Assembly: GCA_035946955.1 (NCBI GenBank)
Contig: DASYYE010000012.1
Coordinates: 1 to 6,012 of the forward strand
Source: DASYYE01 sp035946955
GTDB lineage: Bacteria > Actinomycetota > Actinomycetes > Streptosporangiales > Streptosporangiaceae
DNA length: 6,012 nucleotides
Direction of reading: 5' to 3'
A program made the translations under genes and the position numbers. Positions 1 through 5,617 of the stretch are shown here, piece after piece; position 1 is the stretch's first letter; each line of letters starts with the position of its first letter. The notes beneath the pieces are model-generated. The model was not told the DNA's origin. It saw only the letters and a list, made by a program, of their open reading frames with translations, and did not search any database.

Positions 1-940
1 GACCATGGGCTCGCCCGGCTTCATGTCACCGGAGCAGGTCGAGGGCAGGGAAGTGGGGCCGGCCAGCGACGTCTTCAGCCTTGGCGCAGTGCTCGCCTAC
101 GCGGCGACCGGCCAGAACCCGTTCGGGGACGGCGCGGTGACGGCCCTGATGTACCGCGTCGTCCACGGCGCCCCAGCACTGGATGGCATACCTGAGCCAC
201 TGCGGTCGGCGGTTGGCTGGTGCCTGGCCAAAGACCCAGCGCAGCGTCCTAGCCCTGCTGACCTGCTGGCTCACCTGAACGGTGAAAAGCCTGCGCCCGC
301 CGGGTCTCGCTATCTCGCCGCCTCAGCCAGCCCTTCGGCCGTGGCAGCCTCGGGTGCCCGCACCAGTGTCGCTGCCCATCCGCCATACTCAGCGGCCGCC
401 GACCCCGCCAGGCTGCGGACGAGACAGCGGGCCGCGCTGGCCGCAGTGGCGACTGTGCTCATCGGTGGTATCGCAGCCGTAGCACTGCTCACGGCCCACC
501 AAACCGCCTCCGACCTCGCCTCCAACCACCGCACGAAGCCGAGCAGCAGCACGAGGCCGAGCAGCAGTGCCTCCGCTGCCGTGCTACGGGCACTCCCCCC
601 GCAGGCTGTCGTCAAGACGTTCATCGACGCGGTCAACGCCCACGACTGGCCACAGGTATGGCAGCTGGGCGGCAAGAACCTCGGCATGACCTACTCCGCA
701 ATGGTCGCCGGGTTCGGCAGTACCAGCCACGACGTGCTCACGGCCATGACCACCAACGGTGACACGGTCTCGGCACGTGTCGACGACATCGGGGCCACCG
801 GCAGCGCCCAGGTCTACGCCTTGGTCTACACAGTGCAGAACGGCGCCATCACCTCCTACCAGCAGACCCTGCTGGCCAGACAACCCGCCCGATGCCTCCC
901 CAGCCGAGCCCACTGTTCCGGCGCGGGCCGGGCGGGCTAG
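1..940 (+). CDS. Membrane Ser/Thr protein kinase (PknB/Hanks type), 3' part, truncated by window edge
   Basis: Eukaryotic-type protein kinase that would phosphorylate Ser/Thr on cytoplasmic targets. The reading frame is already open at base 2 and the visible ATG at 5 is internal, so the N-lobe and catalytic loop lie to the left. Counting that Met as residue 1, GSPGFMSPEQ (2-11) is the activation-segment end (subdomain VIII, APE-like). DVFSLG (22-27) is subdomain IX with its invariant Asp. The Arg in DPAQRPS (R81) is subdomain XI. A Pro/Ala/Ser-rich linker follows (about 95-140), then one hydrophobic helix (about 143-164) after an Arg-rich stretch, a Ser/Thr-rich spacer (178-192) and an extracytoplasmic domain (about 198-290). 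That domain starts with VVKTFIDAVNAHDW, which resembles NTF2-like/DUF4878-type sensor domains. There are no PASTA repeats. A short tail with two Cys (C297, C304) ends at TAG 938-940. Kinase identity is secure; the ligand of the outer domain is unknown. Confidence 0.93.
   Translation, partial: TMGSPGFMSPEQVEGREVGPASDVFSLGAVLAYAATGQNPFGDGAVTALMYRVVHGAPALDGIPEPLRSAVGWCLAKDPAQRPSPADLLAHLNGEKPAPAGSRYLAASASPSAVAASGARTSVAAHPPYSAAADPARLRTRQRAALAAVATVLIGGIAAVALLTAHQTASDLASNHRTKPSSSTRPSSSASAAVLRALPPQAVVKTFIDAVNAHDWPQVWQLGGKNLGMTYSAMVAGFGSTSHDVLTAMTTNGDTVSARVDDIGATGSAQVYALVYTVQNGAITSYQQTLLARQPARCLPSRAHCSGAGRAG
937..940. other. Interlocked convergent stop codons in one CTAG
   Basis: Bases 938-940 read TAG for the kinase on the + strand, and 937-939 read TAG for the phosphatase on the - strand. 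The palindromic tetramer CTAG therefore ends both genes and no intergenic space is left. No T-tailed hairpin is visible around it, so at least one transcript probably runs into the other gene. Confidence 0.9.
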
Positions 941-2820
941 CGGTCAGACGAGCGAGGGCGGTACAGCTGGAACGTCTCGAACTCGGTGTAGTTCGGTGTG
1001 GGTGCGCCGTGGCTGCCGGTGGCCGGGTCGGTCGGGTCCGCGCCGACCGCGTGGAAGTAGCTGACCGTGATGGTTGTCGGCTCGCCCTTGCTGCCGGGGT
1101 CCACGTCGAAGACGGCGATCCCGTAGCCCGTGGACGGGTCACGCTTGGCCGACCAGACAGCATCCTCGACCGCGTCCGCTGGCGGACGGCCGTAGGCGCC
1201 CGGGTTCGTTGCTGAGGGCACCGGGTGGTTGGGCCGGGTGAATACCTTGGCCTGCGGGAGGCCGTCCGTGGCGTCCACGCCGTAGTTGTCGAGGTTGGCG
1301 CTGGTGCCGCCGCAGCCGAGGATCATGTGCACGGTCCCCTTGCTGGTGTCGAACGCGCCGGTGTCCACGGTGGTCACCGGGTGCGGGCACAGCGTCTGGA
1401 CCGGCTGGCCGGTCGCGACCTCGTGGCCGACATAGTTGTCGAACCCGCGGCACGGGAACGAGCGCTCATAGTCGTGGTCGTGCCCGTTCACCACCAGGTC
1501 GACGTGGTAGCGGTCGAACAACGGCAGCCACTCCTGCCGGATCCCGAGGTCCGAGCCGTTGCCCGTGGCCGAGGAGGAGCACGCGTCCTGGTGCATCTGC
1601 ACGATGACCCAGTCGACCGAAGGGTCCCTGCGCGCTTGCTGGAGGGTCCGCTCGAGCCAGTGCGTCTGCAGCCCGTGAGAGTAGCCACGGATGTAGAACG
1701 ACGTGCCCGCTGCCACGGGCGCATTGCCGGTGCTGGCCACAGGGGTCAGCGCCGCGGGCCCGGCCACGAACGCACCAGCATCCTGGTAGACCACATCGTC
1801 GGCATCGAGGGAGATGAACAGCGCAGAGCCCACCTGGAAGGAGTACCAGCGGCCACGGAAGCCCTGGATGCCGTTGTCGGGCAGGGAGTACCGGGTCAGG
1901 TAGGACGTGAACCCCTGTGACCCGTTGTAGAACTCCACCTCATGGTTGCCCAGGCAGGGCATCCATGCCCGGTTCGCGGCCGACGCCTGGTTGTTGTTAC
2001 CGAAGTCGCGCCACACCTCCGGCTGGGTGGCCGGGTTGAGGTCGCCGTAGCACAGGTCGCCGTTGAGCAGGTGGAACAGCGGTTTGAAGGACTCGACAGC
2101 GGCCACCGCGTAGGCGCTCTGGCCGTATGAGAGCACCCACTGGGTGTTGGGTGTGGCCAGGTCGCCGAAGCTGGTGAAACGGAACGGCGCCCGGCCGCGC
2201 GGGGCGGTGGCGAAGGTGGAACTGAACGGCTGTGGGGAGTTGTCATTGTCCGCGGTCACGGAGTAGTCGTAGCTACTGCTGGGATCGAGCCAGCTCAGTT
2301 TGGCGTGGTAGGCGTAGACGGTCTCGCCGTTGATGCCGTCGGCGTAGGTCCGCTGGACCGCGGGCACCTCCTGGACCTGGCCACCGCCTTCCGTGAGCAG
2401 GACCCGCGGGTGGACCGCGGCGTCCGGCGAAGCCCACGACACCACCATGACGCTCGCCGGGTCATCACCCCAGGTCAGGTGGATCTGTTCAGGCGTGCCG
2501 TCCGATGTGGGTGGCACGCGGCGGCCGCGGGCCTGCGACACCGTGACGGGGGGTGCGGCGGCGAGCACGCCTGCGCTGCCCGCGCCGATCAGCACCTGGC
2601 GGCGCGACAGCGAGGAGCCCGGCCCTGGGGCGGCCGCATCGTTGTGGCTGAGGACGGCTTGGAGGGTGTGGTCCGCGACGCTGATCTGACCCGGTGTCGC
2701 GGCAATGTGCTGACCTGGTGCCGGGCTTTCGGGGGAGGCCTGCTCCTCAGCCTGACCGGCACCAGTGAGTGGCTCTTGCTCCTGGTTCTCTGACATGCGC
2801 AAAGGCTGGACCCCCGTCAT
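937..2820 (-). CDS. Tat-exported purple acid phosphatase-like metallophosphoesterase
   Basis: Predicted 627-residue secreted phosphomonoesterase with a binuclear metal centre. A Tat signal with SLSRRQVLIGAG (70-81) is followed by a short hydrophobic stretch and AAAP. An N-terminal FN3-like purple-acid-phosphatase domain (about 110-205, with HLTWGDD and VMVVSW) precedes the metallophosphoesterase domain. The full purple-acid ligand set is visible: D220 (SFGD), D255 and Y258 (GDLCYGD), N292/H293 (GNHE), H410 (VQMH), and H447/H449 (NGHDHDYERS). Y258 is the Tyr expected to ligate Fe(III). A C-terminal segment (about 495-590, GTVHMILGCGG...YGIAVFDVD) matches the usual C-terminal module of these enzymes. 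Six Cys lie after the signal (257, 289, 414, 457, 478, 503) and could form disulfides. The start is uncertain: ATG 2818-2820 and ATG 2794-2796 are both in frame and neither has a good ribosome site. The N-region before the twin Arg is unusually long (about 70 residues). The physiological substrate cannot be read from sequence. Confidence 0.94.
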   Translation of the reverse strand: MTGVQPLRMSENQEQEPLTGAGQAEEQASPESPAPGQHIAATPGQISVADHTLQAVLSHNDAAAPGPGSSLSRRQVLIGAGSAGVLAAAPPVTVSQARGRRVPPTSDGTPEQIHLTWGDDPASVMVVSWASPDAAVHPRVLLTEGGGQVQEVPAVQRTYADGINGETVYAYHAKLSWLDPSSSYDYSVTADNDNSPQPFSSTFATAPRGRAPFRFTSFGDLATPNTQWVLSYGQSAYAVAAVESFKPLFHLLNGDLCYGDLNPATQPEVWRDFGNNNQASAANRAWMPCLGNHEVEFYNGSQGFTSYLTRYSLPDNGIQGFRGRWYSFQVGSALFISLDADDVVYQDAGAFVAGPAALTPVASTGNAPVAAGTSFYIRGYSHGLQTHWLERTLQQARRDPSVDWVIVQMHQDACSSSATGNGSDLGIRQEWLPLFDRYHVDLVVNGHDHDYERSFPCRGFDNYVGHEVATGQPVQTLCPHPVTTVDTGAFDTSKGTVHMILGCGGTSANLDNYGVDATDGLPQAKVFTRPNHPVPSATNPGAYGRPPADAVEDAVWSAKRDPSTGYGIAVFDVDPGSKGEPTTITVSYFHAVGADPTDPATGSHGAPTPNYTEFETFQLYRPRSSDR

Positions 2821-2833
2821 GAATGGTTCGTGA

Positions 2834-2843
2834 CATGGCCATG
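2834..2843. repeat. 10-base perfect palindrome CATGGCCATG before the phosphatase start
   Basis: CATGGCCATG equals its own reverse complement and sits 13 bases upstream of the ATG at 2820. It could be part of an operator or a leader hairpin of the phosphatase gene, but a palindrome this short also occurs by chance. No PHO-box-like GTTCACC direct repeats are seen around it. Confidence 0.35.
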
Positions 2844-2977
2844 ACCATTGCCCTCAATGCCGGTAAAGACCTCACGCACACAGCCCGCTCCAGCACTGCG
2901 TTATTCTCCGACCTCGCATTCGAAAGTCCCGGGCCGCGGCGGGGTCGCCGCCCAGCCATCAGGCCATGAGCAGGGAG

Positions 2978-3006
2978 ACCATACCCGGCCGGTCGCCAGG
3001 GATGGT
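2978..3006. repeat. Imperfect inverted repeat: 11-bp stem with two single-A bulges
   Basis: The left arm ACCAT-a-CCC-GGC (2978-2989) pairs with GCC-a-GGG-ATGGT (2995-3006) around the loop CGGTC (2990-2994). This gives 11 base pairs with one unpaired A on each arm. No run of T follows on either strand, so it does not look like a Rho-independent terminator. It may be an RNA structure or a protein-binding dyad. Confidence 0.5.
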
Positions 3007-3009
3007 GGC

Positions 3010-3025
3010 TGGCAAGTTCCTGCCA
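3010..3025. repeat. Short inverted repeat TGGCA/TGCCA
   Basis: TGGCA (3010-3014) pairs with TGCCA (3021-3025) over a six-base loop. It is weak alone and is listed because it sits between two longer stem-loops. Confidence 0.3.
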
Positions 3026-3032
3026 TGTCCCC

Positions 3033-3050
3033 GGTCGGCAACTGCCGGCC
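3033..3050. repeat. Inverted repeat, 7-bp stem with 4-base loop
   Basis: GGTCGGC (3033-3039) pairs with GCCGGCC (3044-3050) over the loop AACT, with one T-G wobble on the + strand. TCCTTAACAG follows, which has no real T run, so a terminator call is not justified. No + strand gene ends just upstream that would need one. Confidence 0.4.
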
Positions 3051-3117
3051 TCCTTAACAGGGGGCGACTACTTCAATCCTGGCATCTTGTCATAGGCCTA
3101 ACCCCGCCATTACCAAC

Positions 3118-3130
3118 TGAGCGCCGCTCA
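3118..3130. promoter_or_regulatory. Candidate operator: perfect odd-length palindrome TGAGCGCCGCTCA
   Basis: TGAGCG and CGCTCA are exact reverse complements around a central C, giving a 13-base dyad with 6-base arms. It lies about 250 bases upstream of the hydrolase start and about 300 bases upstream of the phosphatase start, inside the shared divergent region. Compact dyads of this kind often bind dimeric repressors such as TetR or GntR types. No regulator gene is present in the window to match it, so the role is inference. Confidence 0.35.
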
Positions 3131-3311
3131 CCATCGTGCATCCGCGAGAGCCGCGCATGGGAGGACCGCCGCCCGCGCTGGGCTGGGCGTGGGATGAGCA
3201 TTCGGTGCCGGGCATTGGTGTAGCGGGAGGGCAGTCTTTTGTCCATGACCACGTATCCATGCGCGCAGCGGGCAGGCATGCTTGGTTGACCCAGGAATGT
3301 ATGGCTGGAGC

Positions 3312-3336
3312 GCGGCGGGCCAGCAACGCCGCCCGC
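3312..3336 (+). other. GC-rich leader hairpin upstream of the hydrolase
   Basis: Two mutually exclusive stems can form: GCGGCG (3312-3317) with CGCCGC (3327-3332), or GCGGGC (3315-3320) with GCCCGC (3331-3336). The hairpin lies 26 bases before the ribosome site of the hydrolase. It could sit in the 5' leader if transcription starts upstream, but GC-rich stems are common in such genomes. Confidence 0.3.
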
Positions 3337-3362
3337 AATTGTGGTGTGCGCGCTGGCTCATG

Positions 3363-3370
3363 AAGGAGGG
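3363..3370 (+). promoter_or_regulatory. Ribosome binding site AAGGAGGG of the hydrolase
   Basis: A near-perfect Shine-Dalgarno sequence whose GGAGG core (3365-3369) ends 8 bases before ATG 3378. It fixes the start there rather than at in-frame TTG 3282, ATG 3297 or ATG 3360. The last of these overlaps the site itself. Confidence 0.9.
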
Positions 3371-3377
3371 CGGGGCA

Positions 3378-4310
3378 ATGCCTCTCGATCCCCAGGTGCA
3401 GGCGATGCGTGACCGGCTGGCGGCAGAGGGCGCCCGCCCTCTCTACACGATGTCGGTCGAGGAGGCACGGGAAGCCGACCTCAAGGCGATCAGGAACGGG
3501 GCAGGAGGCACCGAGCCGGTCGGCCACGTCAGCGACCGCGAGATCTACGGGCCCGAGGGACGACTGCCGGTGCGGGTCTACTCACCCGAGACCCGTGGGC
3601 CATGGCCACTGCTCGTGTACTACTTCGGCGGCGGCTGGTGCCTCGGCACCCTGGACACCAGCGACGATGTATGCCGGCGGCTGACCAACGCAGCCGGCTG
3701 CGTGACGGTCTCGGTGGGGTACCGGCTGGCTCCCGAGCACAAGTTCCCTGCCGCGGTGGAGGACTGCTACGCGGGACTTGCGTGGGCCGCCGCACATGCC
3801 GCCGGGTTCGGTGCCGACCCGGACCGGCTCGCGGTCGCCGGAGACAGCTCGGGGGGCAACCTGGCGGCGGCGGTGACCCTGCTGGCCCGTGACCGGGGTG
3901 GGCCGACCATCGCCCACCAGGTGCTGGTCTGCCCCATCACCGACTACCGCGCCGACACGCCGTCGATGCGCGAGGTCACGGACCCGCTGTTTTTCAACCC
4001 GAACTCCGTTGCCTGGTACTGGGACATGTACCTGGCCAGCTCCGGGGACGGCGAGAACGAGCTCGCCTCACCGCTGCGCGCCACCGACCTGACTGGGCTG
4101 CCCCCAGCCACCGTCATCACCGCGGAGTACGACCCGCTGTGCGACGAGGGCGAGCGGTATGCCCAGCGCCTGCGTGAGGCCGGGGTGCCCACACAGCTCA
4201 CCCGTTACGAGGGCATGGTGCATGGGTTCTTCACCATGACCGGCACTCTGGTTGCGGCAAGGCGGGCGGTCAAGCAGGCAGCAGCGAGCCTGCACCATGA
4301 ACTGGGATGA
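3378..4310 (+). CDS. Alpha/beta hydrolase, hormone-sensitive-lipase (HSL/family IV esterase) type
   Basis: A 310-residue cytoplasmic carboxylic-ester (possibly amide) hydrolase of normal length for the HSL family. The start is set by the strong ribosome site at 3363-3370. The predicted triad is Ser157 in GDSSGG (155-160), Asp252 in YDPLCDEG (251-258) and His282 in GMVHGFF (279-285). YRLAPEHKFPAA (115-126) is the typical HSL stretch before the nucleophile elbow. The oxyanion-hole motif, usually HGGGW, reads FGGGW (83-87), with Phe in place of His. As I recall, this variant occurs in related actinobacterial proteins, so it does not imply an inactive enzyme. There is no signal peptide; the first 45 residues form the helical cap region usual in HSL esterases. 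The stop overlaps the next gene's start (ATGA, 4307-4310), implying co-transcription and translational coupling with the aminotransferase. The substrate is unknown; an ester or amide linked to the same amino- or keto-acid pathway is plausible. Confidence 0.92.
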   Translation: MPLDPQVQAMRDRLAAEGARPLYTMSVEEAREADLKAIRNGAGGTEPVGHVSDREIYGPEGRLPVRVYSPETRGPWPLLVYYFGGGWCLGTLDTSDDVCRRLTNAAGCVTVSVGYRLAPEHKFPAAVEDCYAGLAWAAAHAAGFGADPDRLAVAGDSSGGNLAAAVTLLARDRGGPTIAHQVLVCPITDYRADTPSMREVTDPLFFNPNSVAWYWDMYLASSGDGENELASPLRATDLTGLPPATVITAEYDPLCDEGERYAQRLREAGVPTQLTRYEGMVHGFFTMTGTLVAARRAVKQAAASLHHELG

Positions 4311-5617
4311 GGCCCAGGGCCAGGCTTTGCCTCACCGACCTGCACGGGTCCTTGTCCGACCCGGTGCTCGACACGATGAACTTCCTGAACGAGGTGACCG
4401 CACGCTTCCCTGAAGCGATCTCATTCGCGCCGGGACGTCCCCACGAGGGCTCATTCGACCCCGGCAGCGTGGGCCGCTACCTGCGCACCTACACCTCCTA
4501 CCTGGCGCGGGAACGTGGCTTCACCCCGGCACAGGTCACCTCCGCGGTCTTCCAGTACGGCCGGACCAAGGGCCAGATCCACGAACTCCTCGCCCGGACC
4601 CTCGGCAACGACGAGGGCATCTGGGTGCCGCCGGAAGCCATCGTGGTCACTGTCGGCGCCCAGGAGGCGATGTTGCTGGTCCTGCGGGCGCTGTTCGCCG
4701 GCCCGGCCGATGTGCTGCTGGCCAGTTCACCGTGCTACGTGGGCATCACCGGCGCGGCACGGCTGCTCGACATCGAGGTAGTGCCGGTCGCGGAGGGGGA
4801 CACGGGCCCAGACCCCGACGCCATCGCGGACGCAGCGCAAGCGGCGCGGGCGGCGGGCAGGCGGCCCCGGGTGTTCTATGTCGTGCCGGATTTCGCAAAT
4901 CCCTCTGGCGCGAGCATGACGGTGCACGCCCGGCAGCGGTTGCTCGACGTGGCCGCCGCGCAAGACCTGTTGGTGGTCGAAGACAACCCATACGGTTTTT
5001 TCACGCGTGACGTCTCGCCCAGGCCGACGCTGAAATCGCTGGATCGCGACTGCCGCGTCATCTACCTGGGCTCGTTCGCCAAGACGTGCTTCCCGGGGGC
5101 GCGGCTCGGGTATGTCGTCGCGGACCAGGACGTGGCCGTGCCGGATGGCTCGCGCAGGCTGCTGGCTGACGAACTCGCCAAGGTCAAGAGCATGGTGACG
5201 GTCAACACTGCCTCGCTCAGCCAGGCCGTGGTCGCTGGCATGCTCATCGAGAACGGATACCAGCTCCGCAGCGCCAATGAGGCGGCAGCCGCTTTCTACC
5301 GGGCCAATATGCAGGCCGTGCTCACAGGTCTGGGTCGCTATTTCCCAGCCGGCCGGCACGCGGAGCACGGCGTGTCCTGGAATTCTCCGGACGGCGGATT
5401 CTTTGTGGTGGTGACCGTGCCCTTTGCCGCTGACGACGCCGCCCTCGAGGTCTCGGCCCGTGAGTATGGCGTGCTGTGGACGCCGATGCGTTCCTTCTAC
5501 GCCGGCCGTGAGGGCGACCGGCAGCTGCGGCTTTCCTGCAGCTACGTCAGCCCCGGCGAGGTTGCCGAGGGAATGAGGCGGCTGGCAGCGTTCATCATGG
5601 GCCAACGCGCCAGCTGA
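4307..5617 (+). CDS. PLP-dependent aminotransferase, fold type I (HpgT/2-aminoadipate aminotransferase-like)
   Basis: A 436-residue cytoplasmic class I/II aminotransferase moving an amino group between an amino acid and a 2-oxo acid. The PLP Schiff-base Lys is K259 in GSFAKTCFPGARLGY (255-269). D226 in VVEDNPYG (223-230) should contact the pyridine nitrogen, and N198 (NPSG, 198-201) and Y229 complete the cofactor site. R408 in QLRLSCSYV (406-414) is the expected substrate-carboxylate Arg. YGRTKGQIHELLA (84-96) is the usual N-terminal substrate-side motif. No GntR/MocR DNA-binding domain is present. The beginning, DLHGSLSDP (11-19) and FLNEVTARFPEAISFAPGRP (26-45), resembles phenylglycine-type aminotransferases of the HpgT group as I recall them; that substrate assignment is inference. 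The start overlaps the hydrolase stop as ATGA with no strong ribosome site of its own, fitting translational coupling. The next in-frame ATG (4376) would remove the conserved DLHGSL motif. A general aromatic or branched-chain aminotransferase is the alternative. Confidence 0.9.
   Translation: MRPRARLCLTDLHGSLSDPVLDTMNFLNEVTARFPEAISFAPGRPHEGSFDPGSVGRYLRTYTSYLARERGFTPAQVTSAVFQYGRTKGQIHELLARTLGNDEGIWVPPEAIVVTVGAQEAMLLVLRALFAGPADVLLASSPCYVGITGAARLLDIEVVPVAEGDTGPDPDAIADAAQAARAAGRRPRVFYVVPDFANPSGASMTVHARQRLLDVAAAQDLLVVEDNPYGFFTRDVSPRPTLKSLDRDCRVIYLGSFAKTCFPGARLGYVVADQDVAVPDGSRRLLADELAKVKSMVTVNTASLSQAVVAGMLIENGYQLRSANEAAAAFYRANMQAVLTGLGRYFPAGRHAEHGVSWNSPDGGFFVVVTVPFAADDAALEVSAREYGVLWTPMRSFYAGREGDRQLRLSCSYVSPGEVAEGMRRLAAFIMGQRAS
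5595..5617. other. 23-base tail-to-tail overlap of two coding regions
   Basis: The aminotransferase stop TGA is at 5615-5617 (+) and the oxidase stop TGA occupies 5595-5597 on the - strand. The last seven aminotransferase residues and the last oxidase residues are therefore encoded on opposite strands of the same DNA. CGCCAG (5608-5613) and CTGGCG (5632-5637) could pair over an 18-base loop, but there is no T-run and I do not call a terminator. Confidence 0.85.

Larger units (their letters stand above)
2821..3377. other. Divergent intergenic region, no convincing gene
   Basis: This 557-base stretch lies between the divergent starts of the phosphatase and the hydrolase. By eye it is less G/C-biased than the genes, with AT-containing patches such as 2899-2925 and 3070-3120. 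Short open frames exist on both strands (for example 2966-3223 + and 3090-3527 -), but none has a ribosome site, a recognisable protein motif or actinomycete-like codon bias. It contains a run of stem-loops (2936-3050), a 13-base palindrome (3118-3130) and a GC-rich hairpin in the hydrolase leader (3312-3336). Promoters for both flanking genes should lie here, but I see no -35/-10 pair good enough to call. Confidence 0.7.

Noticed and set aside
1026..1048. Inverted repeat GGTCGG/CCGACC near the 3' end of the phosphatase gene as a terminator
   Set aside because: It lies inside coding sequence of conserved composition, has an 11-base loop and is not followed by a T-run on either strand.
1225..1920. 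Long + strand open frame (231 codons) opposite the phosphatase
   Set aside because: It lies wholly antisense to a gene with complete catalytic motifs. Its translation is Val/Arg/Gly-rich with no recognisable motif, as expected from the complement of high-GC coding DNA.
2821..2960. PHO box for phosphate control of the phosphatase
   Set aside because: I looked for GTTCACC-type direct repeats with 11-base period and found only a single GTTCGTG at 2826-2832. Phosphate control is possible but not shown.
2966..3223. Possible small + strand gene in the intergenic region
   Set aside because: There is no ribosome site, the composition is low-complexity Arg/Pro/Ser and no motif is recognised. It runs through stem-loops and is not linked to either neighbour.
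3286..3305. Promoter-like TTGACC (3286-3291) and TATGGC (3300-3305) upstream of the hydrolase
   Set aside because: The spacing between the two boxes is only 8 bases, and at 17 bases the sequence is AGCGCG, which is not a -10 box. It is not good enough to call.
3282..3377. N-terminal extension of the hydrolase from TTG 3282, ATG 3297 or ATG 3360
   Set aside because: The strong ribosome site at 3363-3370 is spaced for ATG 3378, and the protein from there has typical family length and N-terminus (MPLDPQVQAMRDRL).
3090..3527. Possible - strand gene of about 145 codons upstream of and into the hydrolase
   Set aside because: It overlaps the well-supported hydrolase start and ribosome site. Its translation shows no family motif and looks like random high-GC reading.
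4727..5605. Long - strand open frame (292 codons) opposite the aminotransferase
   Set aside because: It is antisense to conserved aminotransferase codons, including the PLP Lys region. Its translation is His/Arg-rich with no family motif and no ribosome site. It is a third-position GC artefact.
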